From NCBI GenBank assembly GCA_949152475.1, contig OX424568.1, positions 20,993,667-21,057,666 on the forward strand: a stretch of DNA of 64,000 nt. The letters run 5' to 3'. The first letter of the stretch is position 1; the number at the start of each line of letters is the position of its first letter. This DNA is from Terebella lapidaria. Lineage: Eukaryota; Annelida; Polychaeta; Terebellida; Terebellidae. The translations under genes were made by a program, and so were the position numbers. The notes beneath the pieces are model-generated. The model made no database searches. It had not been told where the DNA came from and saw only the letters and a program-made list of their open reading frames with translations. Positions 1 to 12,330 of this stretch are shown piece by piece.

Positions 1-1640
1 AATTCAAATCCACCCCTCCCTCCTCTCCGAGCGCCATTTCCACACGCACATCCAATATTAAGCCTCGCACGGAGTCAAGGTGCTCATTTCTGACGATAAG
101 AAATATTCGTCATATCAGCGATATCATATTTGCCATAAGTCAAGGTACAATAATTAGCAATATTAGAAATACAGAGACTGCGTTTGCCGAAGTACGTCAG
201 AAATCTTGACCCTAGCCTACGCGCCATTGACTTTGCATGTTTCGAAGTATTGTCTAAGAGTTGTCTAATCTTCGTGCGTGATGTGTACTCCTAATATACT
301 GCAAGGTGTGTCATTGTCCTAAGAAAGGAGACAAAAACATCATATGACCTATTCTGAAGGCACATGATTTGTAACATCGTAAGCGTTTCGTATCATTGAA
401 TGATGCATATGGTGAAAATATGTGTAAATTGGGGCGAATATATATAGTTCTTCTCTTGCCGACTTTCGTGACGAAAGGCGTATCTGGAATGTTGTTTGCT
501 GATTAATCGGCATTATGATATTCATGTTATGTTTCATGATACTAAACGTATCTAGTTATAGTTTTGAGAGATCATATTCGACATTAATAATAATATTATA
601 TTTATTATACAGGCCTGATCTACAACAATCATATCCTGCATTTTGTTCATTTAAGTAATTTACATTATTTAAAGTTTTTTCATTCTCAAAATTGTAGGGT
701 TTCATATTTTGTATTTACTCTATGTACTGTGTAAAAATGTTGAAATGGTTTACAGTAATCTGTGGAACAATTCGTATATGTTCATCTTTTTACCCTTTGC
801 TTTGTGATTGTTGTGCAATGAATTATTCAAAGATTATTCAACAACTGTAGTTTTTCATCTAAACTCACTTGTGGGCACGTGAGTCTCTGAAAAGATATCG
901 ATTTCAAATTCAAAATTGCAACAAATTTTCTTACAGGAAATGAGCGATGAGCTCTATATCCGAATTTCAACAATGTCTTATCAAAACATAGTTAGGTTAT
1001 TCGTTTCTGATAATTATCATATTGGAGTACGTCGATGAAATAAGAATAGGGTACATTATCGAAAGGTACAAATGATTTGTGTCTTTCTGTATATTGACCC
1101 ACCTTGCCATATAAATATATTCCAATATTCACAGTTTAATCATGCATGACTAAAATAATACGATATTCATACGATATGTTCGGTAAGGCGAATAAAATTT
1201 GTCAACAATACTAACTTCGCTATGCATGAACGATTTTCCCAGAAGAGGGCATGAAATGCAAGGTGGGTCTTTACCGGATGACTTCAATGATTTTGCAATT
1301 AGCGCAGGTGCCCTATTATATTGCTGAAACCACCGAATCTGCTGACACAACACTATTGTCCAAGTTTTCTTCCGTGATATCAGATTTTTCAGCAAAAATT
1401 TTTAACAGTGGGCAATTTGGTTCTGTTGTTTTTATCCAAAAATATCCTACATAAGTTCTACATAATACTCCAACAACATGTTATCTTGTCAGCGATGTAA
1501 CCAGTATCGTAAACAACAATTTCATGAACTTACAATGTCATTTACTTCTATTTAGAAGACACACAATTTGAATCCCGTCTGATTATTTCTTATCGGCCAA
1601 TTGTAAGTCGGCGGGTTTGTAAAACAATCATTCAAAAAAA
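1..1640. other. AT-rich flank, no gene recognised
   Basis: No reading frame here has splice context, a recognisable domain or sustained length. The DNA is AT-rich single-copy-looking sequence. It precedes the segmental duplication that starts near 1,641. Confidence 0.5.
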
Positions 1641-1707
1641 TAATGGCCTCATGTCAAGTTCATGGTCACCAAGATACATTCCATATATTCCCATCGTAAA
1701 ACATAGT

Positions 1708-1881
1708 CTTCATTTGTCTTCAAGTTTTTTAGCAGGCCTAGAACCCCGCAGCTCCTGGGTTTCTTTCGGATTTCTAGACTGTTCTAGTAGCTTTCTTCAT
1801 TTGTCTTCAAGTTTTTTAGCAGGCCTAGAACCCCGCAGCTCCTGGGTTTCTTTCGGATTTCTAGACTGTTCTAGTAGCTTT
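1708..1881. repeat. 87-bp direct tandem duplication
   Basis: Two back-to-back, nearly identical 87-bp units start at 1,708 and 1,795. The matching place in copy 2 of the segmental duplication (12,890-12,970) has only one unit, so the doubling is specific to copy 1. The unit is a multiple of three and keeps a plus-strand frame open, but nothing else suggests coding. Confidence 0.85.
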
Positions 1882-2041
1882 CGGAATCTCGTGTGTGGTT
1901 TAACACTGCCATGGAAGCACGTGTTCTGCCCTCAGTAGCCATTGGTCCGTTTTGAATTATGGAAATTACCGAGTAATGCCAGATGTTCATGAGGTCCAAG
2001 GGGCCTGTGGAATGGTCTATTAGTATACAACTGCCCAACAA
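1882..2041. other. Micro-inversion relative to the duplicate copy
   Basis: This segment matches 12,971-13,140 only when reverse-complemented, while the sequences on both sides match in direct orientation. One edge carries the motif ACTGCCCAACAAC, which recurs at 8,889-8,901 and, inverted, at 12,973. Inversion between short inverted repeats or excision and re-insertion of a small element could explain it. Confidence 0.65.
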
Positions 2042-2191
2042 CCAGTCATGCGACATGGTTATATACTGAAACCCCGTTGAGAATGAAGGATTTGACATAT
2101 AAGACAAAATGTGACATTTTAAGAAACATTGGTGTTTGTATCATGAATTTAGGCCATACGGAAAGTTCTGAAAGTTCTTATTAAAGTTCAT

Positions 2192-3018
2192 ATTCTGAAA
2201 GTTCACTCTAACTCGTTGAGCCTCACCTCACACTCATTGAGTTGCCTCCAAACATTCACAGAGGTCACTCATACTTAATTGAGTGCACGATTTTGAGCCT
2301 TCCTCACTTTGGTAATTTGTGTACAATCATGATCGATAGGCGGTTAGAGACTTGCAAATGTGCATATCTTGTACAATGGTAGTCACTTGAAAAGAGAGTT
2401 TAATTTTAACTCAGATAAGGTCAGCGACGAACAGTTCCGGATACGGTACAAGCTAACAAAGGACACCTTTCAAGGGCTGTTGATACTAGTATATCCAGCT
2501 ATAGAACCACATAATTAGCGTAGATATCCAATTCTTACAGACATGGAATTATTGCTAGCGCTACGTTTCTATGCTACAGGTAGGCTACCTTTCAACTTTA
2601 TATTTTTGAAAATATACAATGATTTGTTTTACTTTACACAGTTTTGAACTCTAAAATATTAAAGTGTTCACGATTCCGATATTATTGAGAGTATTTCCTA
2701 TTGAGTCAACAATTTTGAAATATGATTACACATTTTGAAATCAATACATATATATACTCGGTCTGAATTGTACCAATTTTGGCGCTTTCACCACCAAACC
2801 CACAATTATTGAACATATCTGCTGCACTGAAGGTTCCGTCCTGTGAGCAACACTTGAGTGACCTCTTTGAATACCAAAAGAGCTAAAGTGTGAGTGTGAG
2901 CAATACCTTAGAACAGCGAGGTTGACCTCAAACTCACACCCCAGTGCTCCTTGAGCCCTACTTGATTCTACCTCACTTGAGTATGAGTGGAGCATGAGTG
3001 TGAGTGAGCTTTCAGAAT
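2192..3018. mobile_element. PIF/Harbinger-like DNA transposon remnant
   Basis: A 17-bp terminal inverted repeat with one mismatch (ATTCTGAAAGTTCACTC at 2,192-2,208; inverted at 3,002-3,018) bounds a segment holding a broken Harbinger transposase exon. Near both ends there are many short CTCA/TGAG motifs. The duplicate copy lacks the whole segment at about 13,290-13,308, which acts as an empty site. A 3-bp TWA target duplication, usual for the superfamily, is not clear. Confidence 0.6.
2426..2579 (+). pseudogene. Harbinger (HARBI1-type) transposase N-terminal exon, broken
   Basis: The translation from 2,426 begins DEQFRIRYKLTKDTFQGLL and, after an in-frame TAG at 2,516-2,518, resumes with ELLLALRFYATG. 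It stops at a plausible donor (ACAG, then GTAGGC at 2,580). The pattern FRxRYxL[ST]KxT...LLxALRFYATG is typical of the N-terminal part of PIF/Harbinger DDE transposases. The internal stop and the absence of the catalytic region within 3 kb mark it as dead. Family assignment rests on remembered motif patterns. Confidence 0.65.
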
Positions 3019-3289
3019 ACAGGCCTATCTTATTTGATGTAAAATTGGTATATATATGTGCACAATTATCATTTGGAGTTACGTCCAAAAATATTTATAT
3101 TTTCAGACCTCGGAAATAGTCGCTGTGAAATTGTCCATTCCATCTTGTGTACAGTATATTTCACACACTGCCATATGATGACGCCAATGAGGCTCTAGCT
3201 GTAAATATTTGGTCGAGCTTTATTTTTATACCAAAAATGTTGTATGTAGGTTTGTTATTTATATCATCAAAATCTGGTTGTGTTTGGTT

Positions 3290-3975
3290 GGAACATTTTT
3301 AAACTAGTTGGTTTTATTGGTATATTAAAGTCTTCAGAAATTGCAATCATTCAACAAAGCTAATTCCACATGCTCTCCATAATTGATAGTCAATGAATTT
3401 CACATTCGGATAGTTGCCAAGGTCACCACTATTGATATAAGGCCCCTAGCAACCAGGGTTGCTATGGCCCAAATCCGCAGTCATATCGATAAGCAAACAA
3501 AACCAAAGGTAAAAATGGATTGACTCCACAAGCATAATTAATATATAATAATCAAAATCTGTCAAAACCTTTGTTTTTGGCAGTTAGGACCCATAGCAAC
3601 CAATGATTGCTAGGGACTCCAGCAGGTGAATAGTAACCATGGCAACAGTAACACTTTGAACAATACTGATTATCAACCATGCCTATCAATGTGTAAATTA
3701 TAGGTTTGCAAATAATTTTGACTACAGAATAATTGTATCAAGACTCAAGCCTGCCTAATTAAAAATATTCTCCATTCTACGTCACGAATACATTATTTGC
3801 ATACTAATTAGCTTCTCGTCAAATCCAGAAGTTTTCAATCCAGCATATGTTATAACCTGCCAAAATGTGAATATTCAAATGGCCGTAATTTTTCAACCAA
3901 TAGAGATATTGGCATGCAGTAATCAACATTTACCCAGCAAAACCAGGTATCTCATTTGAGTTCATGTCATATTTT
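3290..3975. repeat. Dispersed ~690-bp repeat, copy 1
   Basis: This matches 42,825-43,520 in the same orientation over nearly its whole length, for example the block reading CCTAGCAACCAG followed by TGCTATGGCCCAAATCC. It is absent from the corresponding part of copy 2 of the segmental duplication. No coding frame or terminal inverted repeat was found, so its type is unknown. Confidence 0.75.
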
Positions 3976-4377
3976 CATGTTCCCAGTACTTCAATGACAG
4001 CCATCATGAGTTCACGCCATTATCTAATCGCTGAAAGTCATATATCACAGGACATAGAAGATCATAACGACGACCCCGTAGCTCACTGCCAAATTACAAT
4101 GATATTGCATCAATTACACCTTTAGTGTGCATGAATTGCACCTTTAATTCTTCCTCATTAATTATTCTTGACTCGCTCATATGTTCATTTATCTTTTCAA
4201 AGGATTATTTCAAGAATCTTGTTTATCCCATCAATCTCCATACTTTCCCATTGTAAGGAAATGCCAATTTTCCAAAGTGAAGCTCTGAAGCGACCAGGAC
4301 TATCCTATATTGTCAACATACAAAGTTTCAAAAATATTCTATCAAGTGGTCGCAGAGGGGAAGACGATTAATGATGT

Positions 4378-4915
4378 TTGCTCCCTTTAGATCCAAACAG
4401 AAGGGCTAAAATTTGAAATTCGTTCGATGATTTTCAGACTTATAAAGAATCATAACTATGACCTTGTGCAATCGAAAACAGAAAATTGACATCAAATATT
4501 CTCTTTAGTGTGGAATTATGGGTAATTTCACCCCCCCCCCCCCCACCCAAACACCAGCCAAAATGGGTTACCGGGTATTTTTTGCCATTTTCACTAAAAT
4601 CAATATTCAATGAAAGCTTGTGAATGGATTTCTCTGAAAATTTGTTTATTTATCAACTATCTACTGTGTATGTTTTTGATACAAAAAAAATATGGGGGTC
4701 ACCATGCTAATTTTTCCTTTAAAGGCATTCATATGAAGCAAAAATGGCCCCTTTTGGTGATATTTTGGGGTAAAATTACCCATAGATCCACGCTAAAGAG
4801 AATATGTGACAACTTTATGTTTCGAATGCACAATGTCATATTGATGATTCTTCAAAAGTCTGAAAATCATCAAATGAATTTCAAATTTCAAATCCTCTGA
4901 CCGGATCCAAAGGTA
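4378..4915. mobile_element. Foldback element with ~140-bp inverted arms
   Basis: The left arm (about 4,385-4,531) and right arm (about 4,770-4,914) are imperfect inverted copies sharing, for example, GATGATTTTCAGACTT and ATTCTCTTTAG. A poly-C run (4,532-4,546) sits just inside the left arm. It lies within about 1 kb (4.33-5.32 kb) that is missing from the duplicate copy near 14,700. No coding sequence is apparent in that 1 kb. Confidence 0.7.
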
Positions 4916-6139
4916 GCGAACCACCCTAGAGTGATATTGGCAGGAAGTTGTGGATTTTGCCATGCCTTTCTGATCGAACGAAGAAAACATAATAGTTATA
5001 TATCTGCACTTGTATGCTCAAAACGATGCCCCTTTTCGTATCGATTTCGTTGCGAATTTCTGGTTGAGATAGTTTGAGTTTGTTTACATTACCGCCATTC
5101 TCCAGCATACTCGAACATGTTCGAGCCAATCGAGCGTGAACTAGGTTAGGCCAGAGGTAACTCTGAGTGGCGCACAAAACAAAGAAAAGCGGCTGCTACA
5201 ACTGCCACATGCTTGGTTTATCCATCTGATTAAGCATAGTTTGTTTTGTAACCTATATTTCTGAGACCACAGGCATATATGTAGTTGATTTGGCACAAAT
5301 AGTATTTTTCTGCCAATGTCACTTTAAATATCTCAATAGCCATGGCCGATTGTCCCAAAATGATCCATTACGCAATAGGAAAGACGTAGATTTCCCCCCA
5401 AATCACTTGATTTCACCATCACATATTGACTTCTAACTCCCTCAATCACCTCATGCTATAATCAAATTGTCTTATTTCATCATAGTAGTGTTGATCGGAA
5501 TTCTTACCCATCTCTTACTGATTTTGACATATAGACTTATACCAATGGGTCTCTGGCTTATTCACGAACACTACGTCGACAGATTCAGACTTTATTGTTT
5601 CGATGGTGAAATGTTTCTTTTTGTAGTATTTTCCCGAGCATTTTGATGGAATATGCATATACATTAATTTATTATTCGAACCTAGATTCCATCATCCATA
5701 TCAGCTCCATTCGTTAGTTTCCATTTTTATGCTCATAGAGCAAATGAATTTGCGACCAATGCCGGTATTTTGGTAACTGTATAATAGACTGTTTTCTAGT
5801 CCAATACAAACTCAACAATGTCCACGGTGGTAATAAAATAAAACAAACATATGTCAATCATAAATACTAACAATACAAATATTAAGCTGTAAATAGCCAG
5901 GTATAATAGAAACAACTACGTTATTTACACATTATGACAGTCCCTGATTAGTGTTCAAATAAGGTATAAAAAAAATTATAATTTACAAATATACTTTTGA
6001 CAAAATAAGATTGAGATGTATACATTCCTATGAATTTTTTTAGTAATGGTTGGTTTCAAATTACAGAAATTCGCATTCTCTGAGTGATCGGTAGCTATTT
6101 TCAGATTATCTTCTATTTATAATTATATACGTCATTGAG

Positions 6140-8056
6140 TCAAAAGTCCAACCCAATGCCTTCGGCTGTTTCCGGCAAGTTTCGTGAATTGCTTTCGTAT
6201 GGTGACTGGATATCTGGATAGGACGGAAGTATATCATTTTCTATTTCCGGTGGCAGCTTATACTTTCCATGACCTAGCAGATCATCCCGCATCACTTGTG
6301 TGTAGGACGGTGGTTCTGTGTCAGGTGTTCCACTTGAAATGTCCCCAGGAGACAGAGAGTATGCTGGATTGAACGAGTAGGAATCTGGCACCGTGATCGT
6401 ATCGTTGTTTGCAGTCGATTCCGTTCTAGGGTGGTTCTGTTGCCAGCGGTATATGTCGTTTGCCTGCTTAGACCGAACAAAAAGATACATGATCAGTTTA
6501 TTGACATACTTATAAGATAGTAAGAAATGCCAAAAATTACAACCTATGATTTTGTCCTTTATTAACCGTAGATGCCTTTGTATTCCTGCAGCTGCATTTG
6601 TTTGTTTTTGATTGATTGATTGATTGATTGATTTTTGAGTGATTGTTACGTACACTGCATTTGTCTTTAGTGTGTTTGTAGAGGCAGCAGAACCCTATAA
6701 GGAGAACAATTGCTCCAATTACGGCTCCAATGGATACTCCTAATATCTCCGCATATGTCAGACCTTCTGTATGGTGAAACGAGAATTGGATTATGATAAT
6801 CAATGAATAAAAATCGACAATTTATCATTATGTACATTGGACCCATTCAATTAATTTGCTAAGCTTGAACGCTCTTTATAGTGAAACTGGTATATGTTCA
6901 AAAACTGCACAACACTTCGTAACAAATACATACCGATTTTTCATAGATAGTTATATACTATATCTATTCCAGGAATACATACCCGTGCACACGATCTCGA
7001 ATTGCTTGTTTTTCTCCCAGTCCCCGGTGATATTGTTCACCTCTCGCCAGGGGCCCAGCTTGCGATCTGGTCTGTACTTGGAGCTGTGTTGATACACAAA
7101 CGTTCCATTCGTTCCATCCCAGCAGGGCAATGTACCTGTAGAATGAAATGCTACCTTATAATTCATATCGATATATGTGTATTATAAATGTGCGCAATAT
7201 TATCTTACTGTGTTGCATATTTACTATAACACCCGTAGTTTTCGAACAAAGTATCATATAGTGGTATGAACATCATTCAGGCTTTCTGTTGGCAAAATTC
7301 TAATGATAAATATAGCAAATGCAAAAAATCGATACAGACATTTTTCCTCTGCTTGCTAGTTTGAAAATTGTTCGCTATAAGGTATTGTATATGTTATGAA
7401 CGTAAAGTAAATTTTTTTTATCTAATCTATCTATTTTATGAACTTAAACTCCCAAAATAGGAGCTTCCTGAGAATTTGTTCATGAACCAATATACGTATA
7501 CATTGTATATATTATATAAACCACCAATGGATATGCTTAAGTCAGTTACATACCTATGGTCCAACCAAACTCGAGATCCCTCCAAAAACGATATAAGGAG
7601 TAAGGTGAGTCAGAAAAATTCCTGTGCGTGTATACATACGCATTGTGACAAGTCAGATTCATCCGAATATCAAATAGTCCCTCAATTTCAGGGTGGGCAT
7701 TCGTGTTCTTAACTTCATATATATCACATAGGCCTACTTCAGCGGAACACACTGGAATATAACAACAAGTCGAAAGTGTTTTTCATGAGTGATATTCTAG
7801 TAAATTGGTTCCACATACCGGTAGTTGACAATTATCGCAATCACTAGTAAAATTACACCACTAAAAAATTATTGGTTTAGAAAGTAATGGTTCAAAAATC
7901 ATTACAAAAGTAATGATGAATCAGCCAACGTCGATTGTGTCAGGAGGAGTCATTTCAGATATGCCTGGTTTAAGATTGAAGCGATGGTTGATGTTTCTTA
8001 CCTGCAATGAACAGTGATATTACCGTTATAAATGTAGGGAAAAAACTCGGAGACAT
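6140..8056 (-). CDS. Gene A: single-pass membrane protein with PPxY tail
   Basis: The five-exon model gives 280 residues (CDS exons 8002-8056, 7554-7751, 6983-7135, 6654-6766, 6140-6463; phases 1,1,1,0). Exon 1 is a signal peptide (MSPSFFPTFITVISLFIA). Exon 2 contains HPEIEGLFD, several cysteines, and ends in FGWTIG. Exon 3 contains RPDRKLGPW and ends CTG. Exon 4 starts EGLTYAEILG and holds the membrane helix (GAVIGAIVLLIGFCCLY), then basic residues. Exon 5 is the cytoplasmic tail with NPAY, PPSY (codons 6302-6313) and LPSY; PPxY motifs bind WW domains such as those of NEDD4 ligases. Asn-x-Ser/Thr sites fit an extracellular location. All donors are GT and acceptors AG. Gene B is its nearest relative. 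Ligand and function are unknown, and the family is unrecognised. Confidence 0.85.
6608..6632. repeat. GATT microsatellite in gene A intron 4
   Basis: About six GATT units lie some 20 nt inside the intron after the exon 4 donor. The same place in gene B (16,153-16,194) has about ten, so the repeat has changed length since the duplication. Confidence 0.9.
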
Positions 8057-8232
8057 TCGCAAAACACAACGTGTAATTCAGTGTGTCCTAAAATCTTATT
8101 CCTTCAGTACAAAACATCTATGTTTATCTGTAGACGTTATATCTTAGCCTACCTAGTAATATCAACGATTTTGTGTCAAAGGCCATTCATGACGTTATCA
8201 TATTGACCTTCAATACAATGACTGTAAGTTGT

Positions 8233-8294
8233 GAAATGTTCGCGTGATTTTTGCAGATAAGACAAAAGCAATCAGCGAGGAAGAGACATTAGTT
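8233..8294 (-). promoter_or_regulatory. Conserved upstream block of gene A with a GATA site
   Basis: The block lies 177-238 bp upstream of the gene A start codon. It is conserved with 17,741-17,820 (gene B) and more weakly with 21,163-21,228 (gene C), sharing CGCGTG, AGATAAG and ATCAGCGA. AGATAAG fits the WGATAR consensus of GATA transcription factors. The position fits a proximal promoter, but no transcription start is shown. Confidence 0.55.
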
Positions 8295-8396
8295 GTGAAA
8301 AAATATTAGAAAATGTCTCACAAAATACAAAATATATCGTTTTTCGTCAGAAATGGCCGCCATTTTTTTTAAAAAAGGCGAGAATTAAAAAAAAAT

Positions 8397-10880
8397 TAGC
8401 CCAAGGGCTAAGAAAGGTTACCGGACAATATACATTTTAGATATTAGCCTTTTGTCCAGCGACCTTGAAAATAAAGTCACTGATAAATTCAAGGTCATGA
8501 AATTTTCAACAAATATATCACTTCTAGTATGTCCACAATAAATTCCTAAGCTGTAAAGTCGATAATAAGTGAGACATTAGCCATTCTGTGATGTGACCTT
8601 GAAAATGAGGTCAAAGTTCAAGTTCAAGGTTATGAAAATATTCAATATATATCATTCCTCTATATTCGCAATTGATTCCTATGCTGTAAATGTAAGTATC
8701 AATCTATTACCACCAATACAATCAGATTTTGATGATGCCAATAAGAAACGTAAAAGACTACATTTTGCAATAGAAACAAACAAAGCCCGACCAAATAGTT
8801 TATCCAAAGACACACTGGCGTCTTCAGGGGCAGACAATGTGTTAAATGTAGTTGTTTCTACTGTACACCAGATGGAATTAGTATACAACTGCCCAACAAC
8901 CTATGAAAATAATTTAGAAATCCGAATCTAACCCCATGGAATAGATACATGACAAGTACAAAAGTACCCAATCACAAGCCCGAAGCCTACTGAGTTGATG
9001 GTATCCTCGGGGACAGATTTAACGTCCGCCAGCAGTGACACCAACTCAGTGGTACAAATGTAAGTATCAATCTATTACCACCAATACAATCAAATTTTGA
9101 TGATGCCAATAAGAAAGGTAAAATACAACATTTTGCATTAGAACCCGACCAAATAGTTTATCCAAAGACACACTGGCGTCATCAGGGGCAGATGTAAAGA
9201 TGATAATAAGCGACATATTAGCCATTTTGTTCTCTGACCTTGAAAATGAGATCAAAGGTCAAATTCTAGAACACCAAAATATTCAGCATACATCATTTCC
9301 TATATGTTCACTATGGACCCCTAAGCTGTAAATTTGATAACAAGCGAGATATAAGTCATTTTGTATTCTGACCTTGAAAATAAAATGACTAACCTTGAAA
9401 TTTAGGTCAAGGGTCAAATTCAAGGTCACTAGAATATTCAGCATATATCATTTCAGCATATATCAATGTTCACAATTGATTCCTAAGCTGCAAAGTCGCT
9501 AATAAGCAAGATATTGGCCATTTTGTCCTGTGACCTTGAAAATGAGGCCAAATTCAAGGTCACGAGAATATTCAGCATATATCATTTCCTATATGTTCAC
9601 AATTGATTCCTAAGCCGTAAAGTCGATAATAAGCAAGATATTAGCAATTTTGTCCTGTGACCTTGGAAATGAGGTCAAAGGTCAAATTCAAGGTCACGAG
9701 AATATTCAGCATATATCATTTCCTATATGTTCACAATTGATTCCTAAGCCGTAAAGTCGATAATAAGCGAGATATTAGCAATTTTGTGCTATGACCTTGA
9801 AAATAAGGTCAAAGGTCAAATTTGAGGTCATCAGAATATTCAGCGTATATCCTTTCCTGTATGTCCATATTTGATTCCTAAGCTGTAAAGTCGATAATAA
9901 GCGAGATATTAGCCATTTTGTCCCGTGACCTCGAAAATGAGGTCAAAGGTCAAATTCAAGGTCACGTGAATATTCAGCATATATCATTTCCTACATGTCC
10001 ACAATTGATCACTAAGCTGTAAAATCGATAATAAGTGAGATATTAGCCATTTTGGAAGGTCAAATTCAAGGTCATGACAATAATCTGCATATATCATTTC
10101 CTATATGTTCATAATTGATTCCTAAGCTGTAAAGTCGATAAGAAGTGAGATATTAGCCATTTTGTCCTGTGACCTTGAAAATGAGGTCAAAGGTCAAATT
10201 CAAGGTCATCAGAATATTCGGTATATATCATTTCTTATATGTCCACAATTGATTTCTAAGCTGTAAAGTCGATAATAAGCGAGATATTAGCCATTTTGTT
10301 CTTTGACCTTGAAACTGAGGTCAGAGGTCAAACTCAAGGTCACGAGAATATTCAGCATATATCATTTCCTATATGTCCACAATTGATTCCTAGTCTCTAA
10401 TCTCAATATTAAGTGAGATATAAGGCATAATGTGTCCCATTATAAACCATAGGAAAATTTAACATGGGAAAGTCCCATTTGGGCCAAGTTTGGCCCAAAA
10501 TGGCCCACTTCGAGCGATTCAAGCGCAACGAAACTTATACACATCACAGGAGTACATATGAGGAGTGTTGTGTATCAAAAAGAAAAAAAGTTACTGAACA
10601 GTTTTTGAGAAAATGGCCGCCAAAGTCCAAAATCAGGCATTTTTCGTCGAAAACGGCCGCCATTTTGAAAAAAATGCGAAAATCGAAAAACAAAAAAAAA
10701 CCTTTCCTTGAAATATTTTTAGGTATTTTTGTGCAAAATTTCAGAAAGATTCGATCATATACTTTAAAGATAAAAATGTGAACGGACGACGGACGGACGG
10801 ACGGACGGACGGACGACGGACGACGGACGACGGACGCAACGCCATGCCAATAGGTTATCGGACCATAGGTCCGGTAACCT
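8397..10880. mobile_element. TIR transposon E1 filled with 134-bp repeats
   Basis: The left end reads TAGCCCAAGGGCTA then AGGTTACCGGAC, and the right end reads GTCCGGTAACCT, giving short terminal inverted repeats. Between them is a direct tandem array of a unit of about 134 bp (roughly 8,450-10,440), then a unique right part with NNGGCCGCCATTTT-like sequence and a CGGA microsatellite (about 10,783-10,835). Each unit has a reversed and a forward TCAAGGTCA and, in many units, AGGTCAAAGGTCA (starts 9,672, 9,806, 9,940, 10,184). There is no transposase. E1 sits inside an older element of the same family (8,300-8,396 and 10,881-11,042), which is intact in copy 2 at 17,955-18,337. Confidence 0.8.
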
Positions 10881-11365
10881 AAAAACGAAAAAATACCTCC
10901 CTTTTGAAATATTTCAGGCATTTTTGTGCAAAATTTCAGAAATATTTGACACTAATAAAGTTTAAAGATAAAACTGTGATTCGACGACGATGACGAACGC
11001 AATGTCATGCAATAGTCTATCGGATCAAAGGTAAAGTAACCTAAAAATATGAAGTGTCAAAAAGAATTTTTATTCACAGAGCATAAATACCCACAGTTAT
11101 AAACGAATAATGATTGAGTATTATATTGTGGGTGAATTTTATTTTGATACGTAACTATATAGCGATTCAATATGGATGAGTAACCGTAAGTTTATGTTAG
11201 GTGGCAACCTTTGCCAAAATGGAACGAAAAATAATTCACTGTAACATTGAACATGATGATTTATTTGAGTCGAATATCAACAAACATCACTACTTATTTG
11301 AGTCGAATATCAACAAGCATCAACACAATAACGAAACAGAAATATACAATGTTATAAGCAAAAAT
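10881..11365. other. Right half of older element, then duplicated flank
   Basis: 10,881-11,042 is the right part of the older element split by E1, ending in GTAACCT. 11,045-11,340 matches 18,340-18,640 and belongs to the segmental duplication. No gene is seen. Confidence 0.6.
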
Positions 11366-12330
11366 TAGCCCAAAAGCTAAGACAGGTTACCAGACAAAAA
11401 ATGTTTTATATTTTAGATATTAGCCTTGAATATAAGTTCACTGGTCAAATGCAACGTCATGTTTGTTTATCATTCCCCACATGTCCACAATTGATTGCTA
11501 AGCTGTGAATTCAATAACAAGTAAGCTAAAATAACAATTTTGTTCTATGACCTTGAAAATGAAATCGAAGGTCAAAATATAGGTCATCAAATGTTCGGCA
11601 TATATCATTTCCTATATGTGCACAATTGATTCCCAAGCTATGAAGTCAATAATAAGCGAGATATTAGCCATTTTGTGCTCTGACATTAAAAATGAGATCA
11701 AAGGTCAAATTCAAGGTCATCAGAATATTCAGCATATGTCATTCCCTATATGTCCACAATTGATTGATAAGCTGTAAAATCGATAATAAATAAGATATTA
11801 GCCATTTTGTCCTGTGACCTTGAAAATGAGGTCGAAGGTCAAGTTCAAAGTCACGACAACAATCTGCATATATTATTTTCTATATGATCATAATTGATTC
11901 CTAAGCTGTGAAGTCGATAACAAGCGAGATATTAGCCATTTTGTCCTGACGTGTGACCTTGAAAATCAAGCCAAAGGTCAAATTCAAGGTCGCAAGAATA
12001 ATCAGCATATATCATTTCTTTTATATCCACAATTAATTCCTAATCTCTCATCTCAATATTGAGTGAGATATTTGGACACATGTGTCCCATTATAAAGCAT
12101 AGGAGAATTTAACATGGGAAAGTCCCATTTGGGACTAGTATGGGCCAAACTGGTTGATTCGAGCGATTAAAGGGTAACAAAACTTATACACGTCACAGGG
12201 CCACATACACGGAGTGTTATGCATCAATAAGAAAAAGAGTTACTGAACAGATTTTGAGAAAACGACTGTCATAGTCCAAAATTGGCCATTTTTCGACGAA
12301 AAAGGCCACCATTTTGAAAAAAAATCCTTT
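11366..12330. mobile_element. TIR/134-bp-repeat element E2, 3' truncated
   Basis: It starts TAGCCCAAAAGCTAAG then AGGTTACCAGAC, like E1, and carries about five diverged 134-bp units followed by the shared GGGAAAGTCCCATTTGG segment and a TTTTCGACGAAAAAGGCC segment. The usual right end is missing. The satellite units are more diverged than in E5. Confidence 0.65.

Larger units (their letters stand above)
1641..11340. repeat. Segmental duplication, copy 1 (carries gene A)
   Basis: Colinear landmarks pair this block with 12,840-18,650: about 1,646 with 12,840, 3,105 with 13,425, 4,020 with 14,307, the gene A stop at 6,140 with the gene B stop at 15,684, the gene A start at 8,056 with 17,565, and 11,045-11,340 with 18,340-18,640. 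Copy 1 is longer because it holds later insertions: a Harbinger remnant (2.19-3.02 kb), a dispersed repeat (3.29-3.98 kb), about 1 kb around 4.33-5.32 kb, and a satellite-filled transposon (8.40-10.88 kb). The 3' flank of gene A (5.33-6.14 kb) matches 14.72-15.68 kb. Confidence 0.85.
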
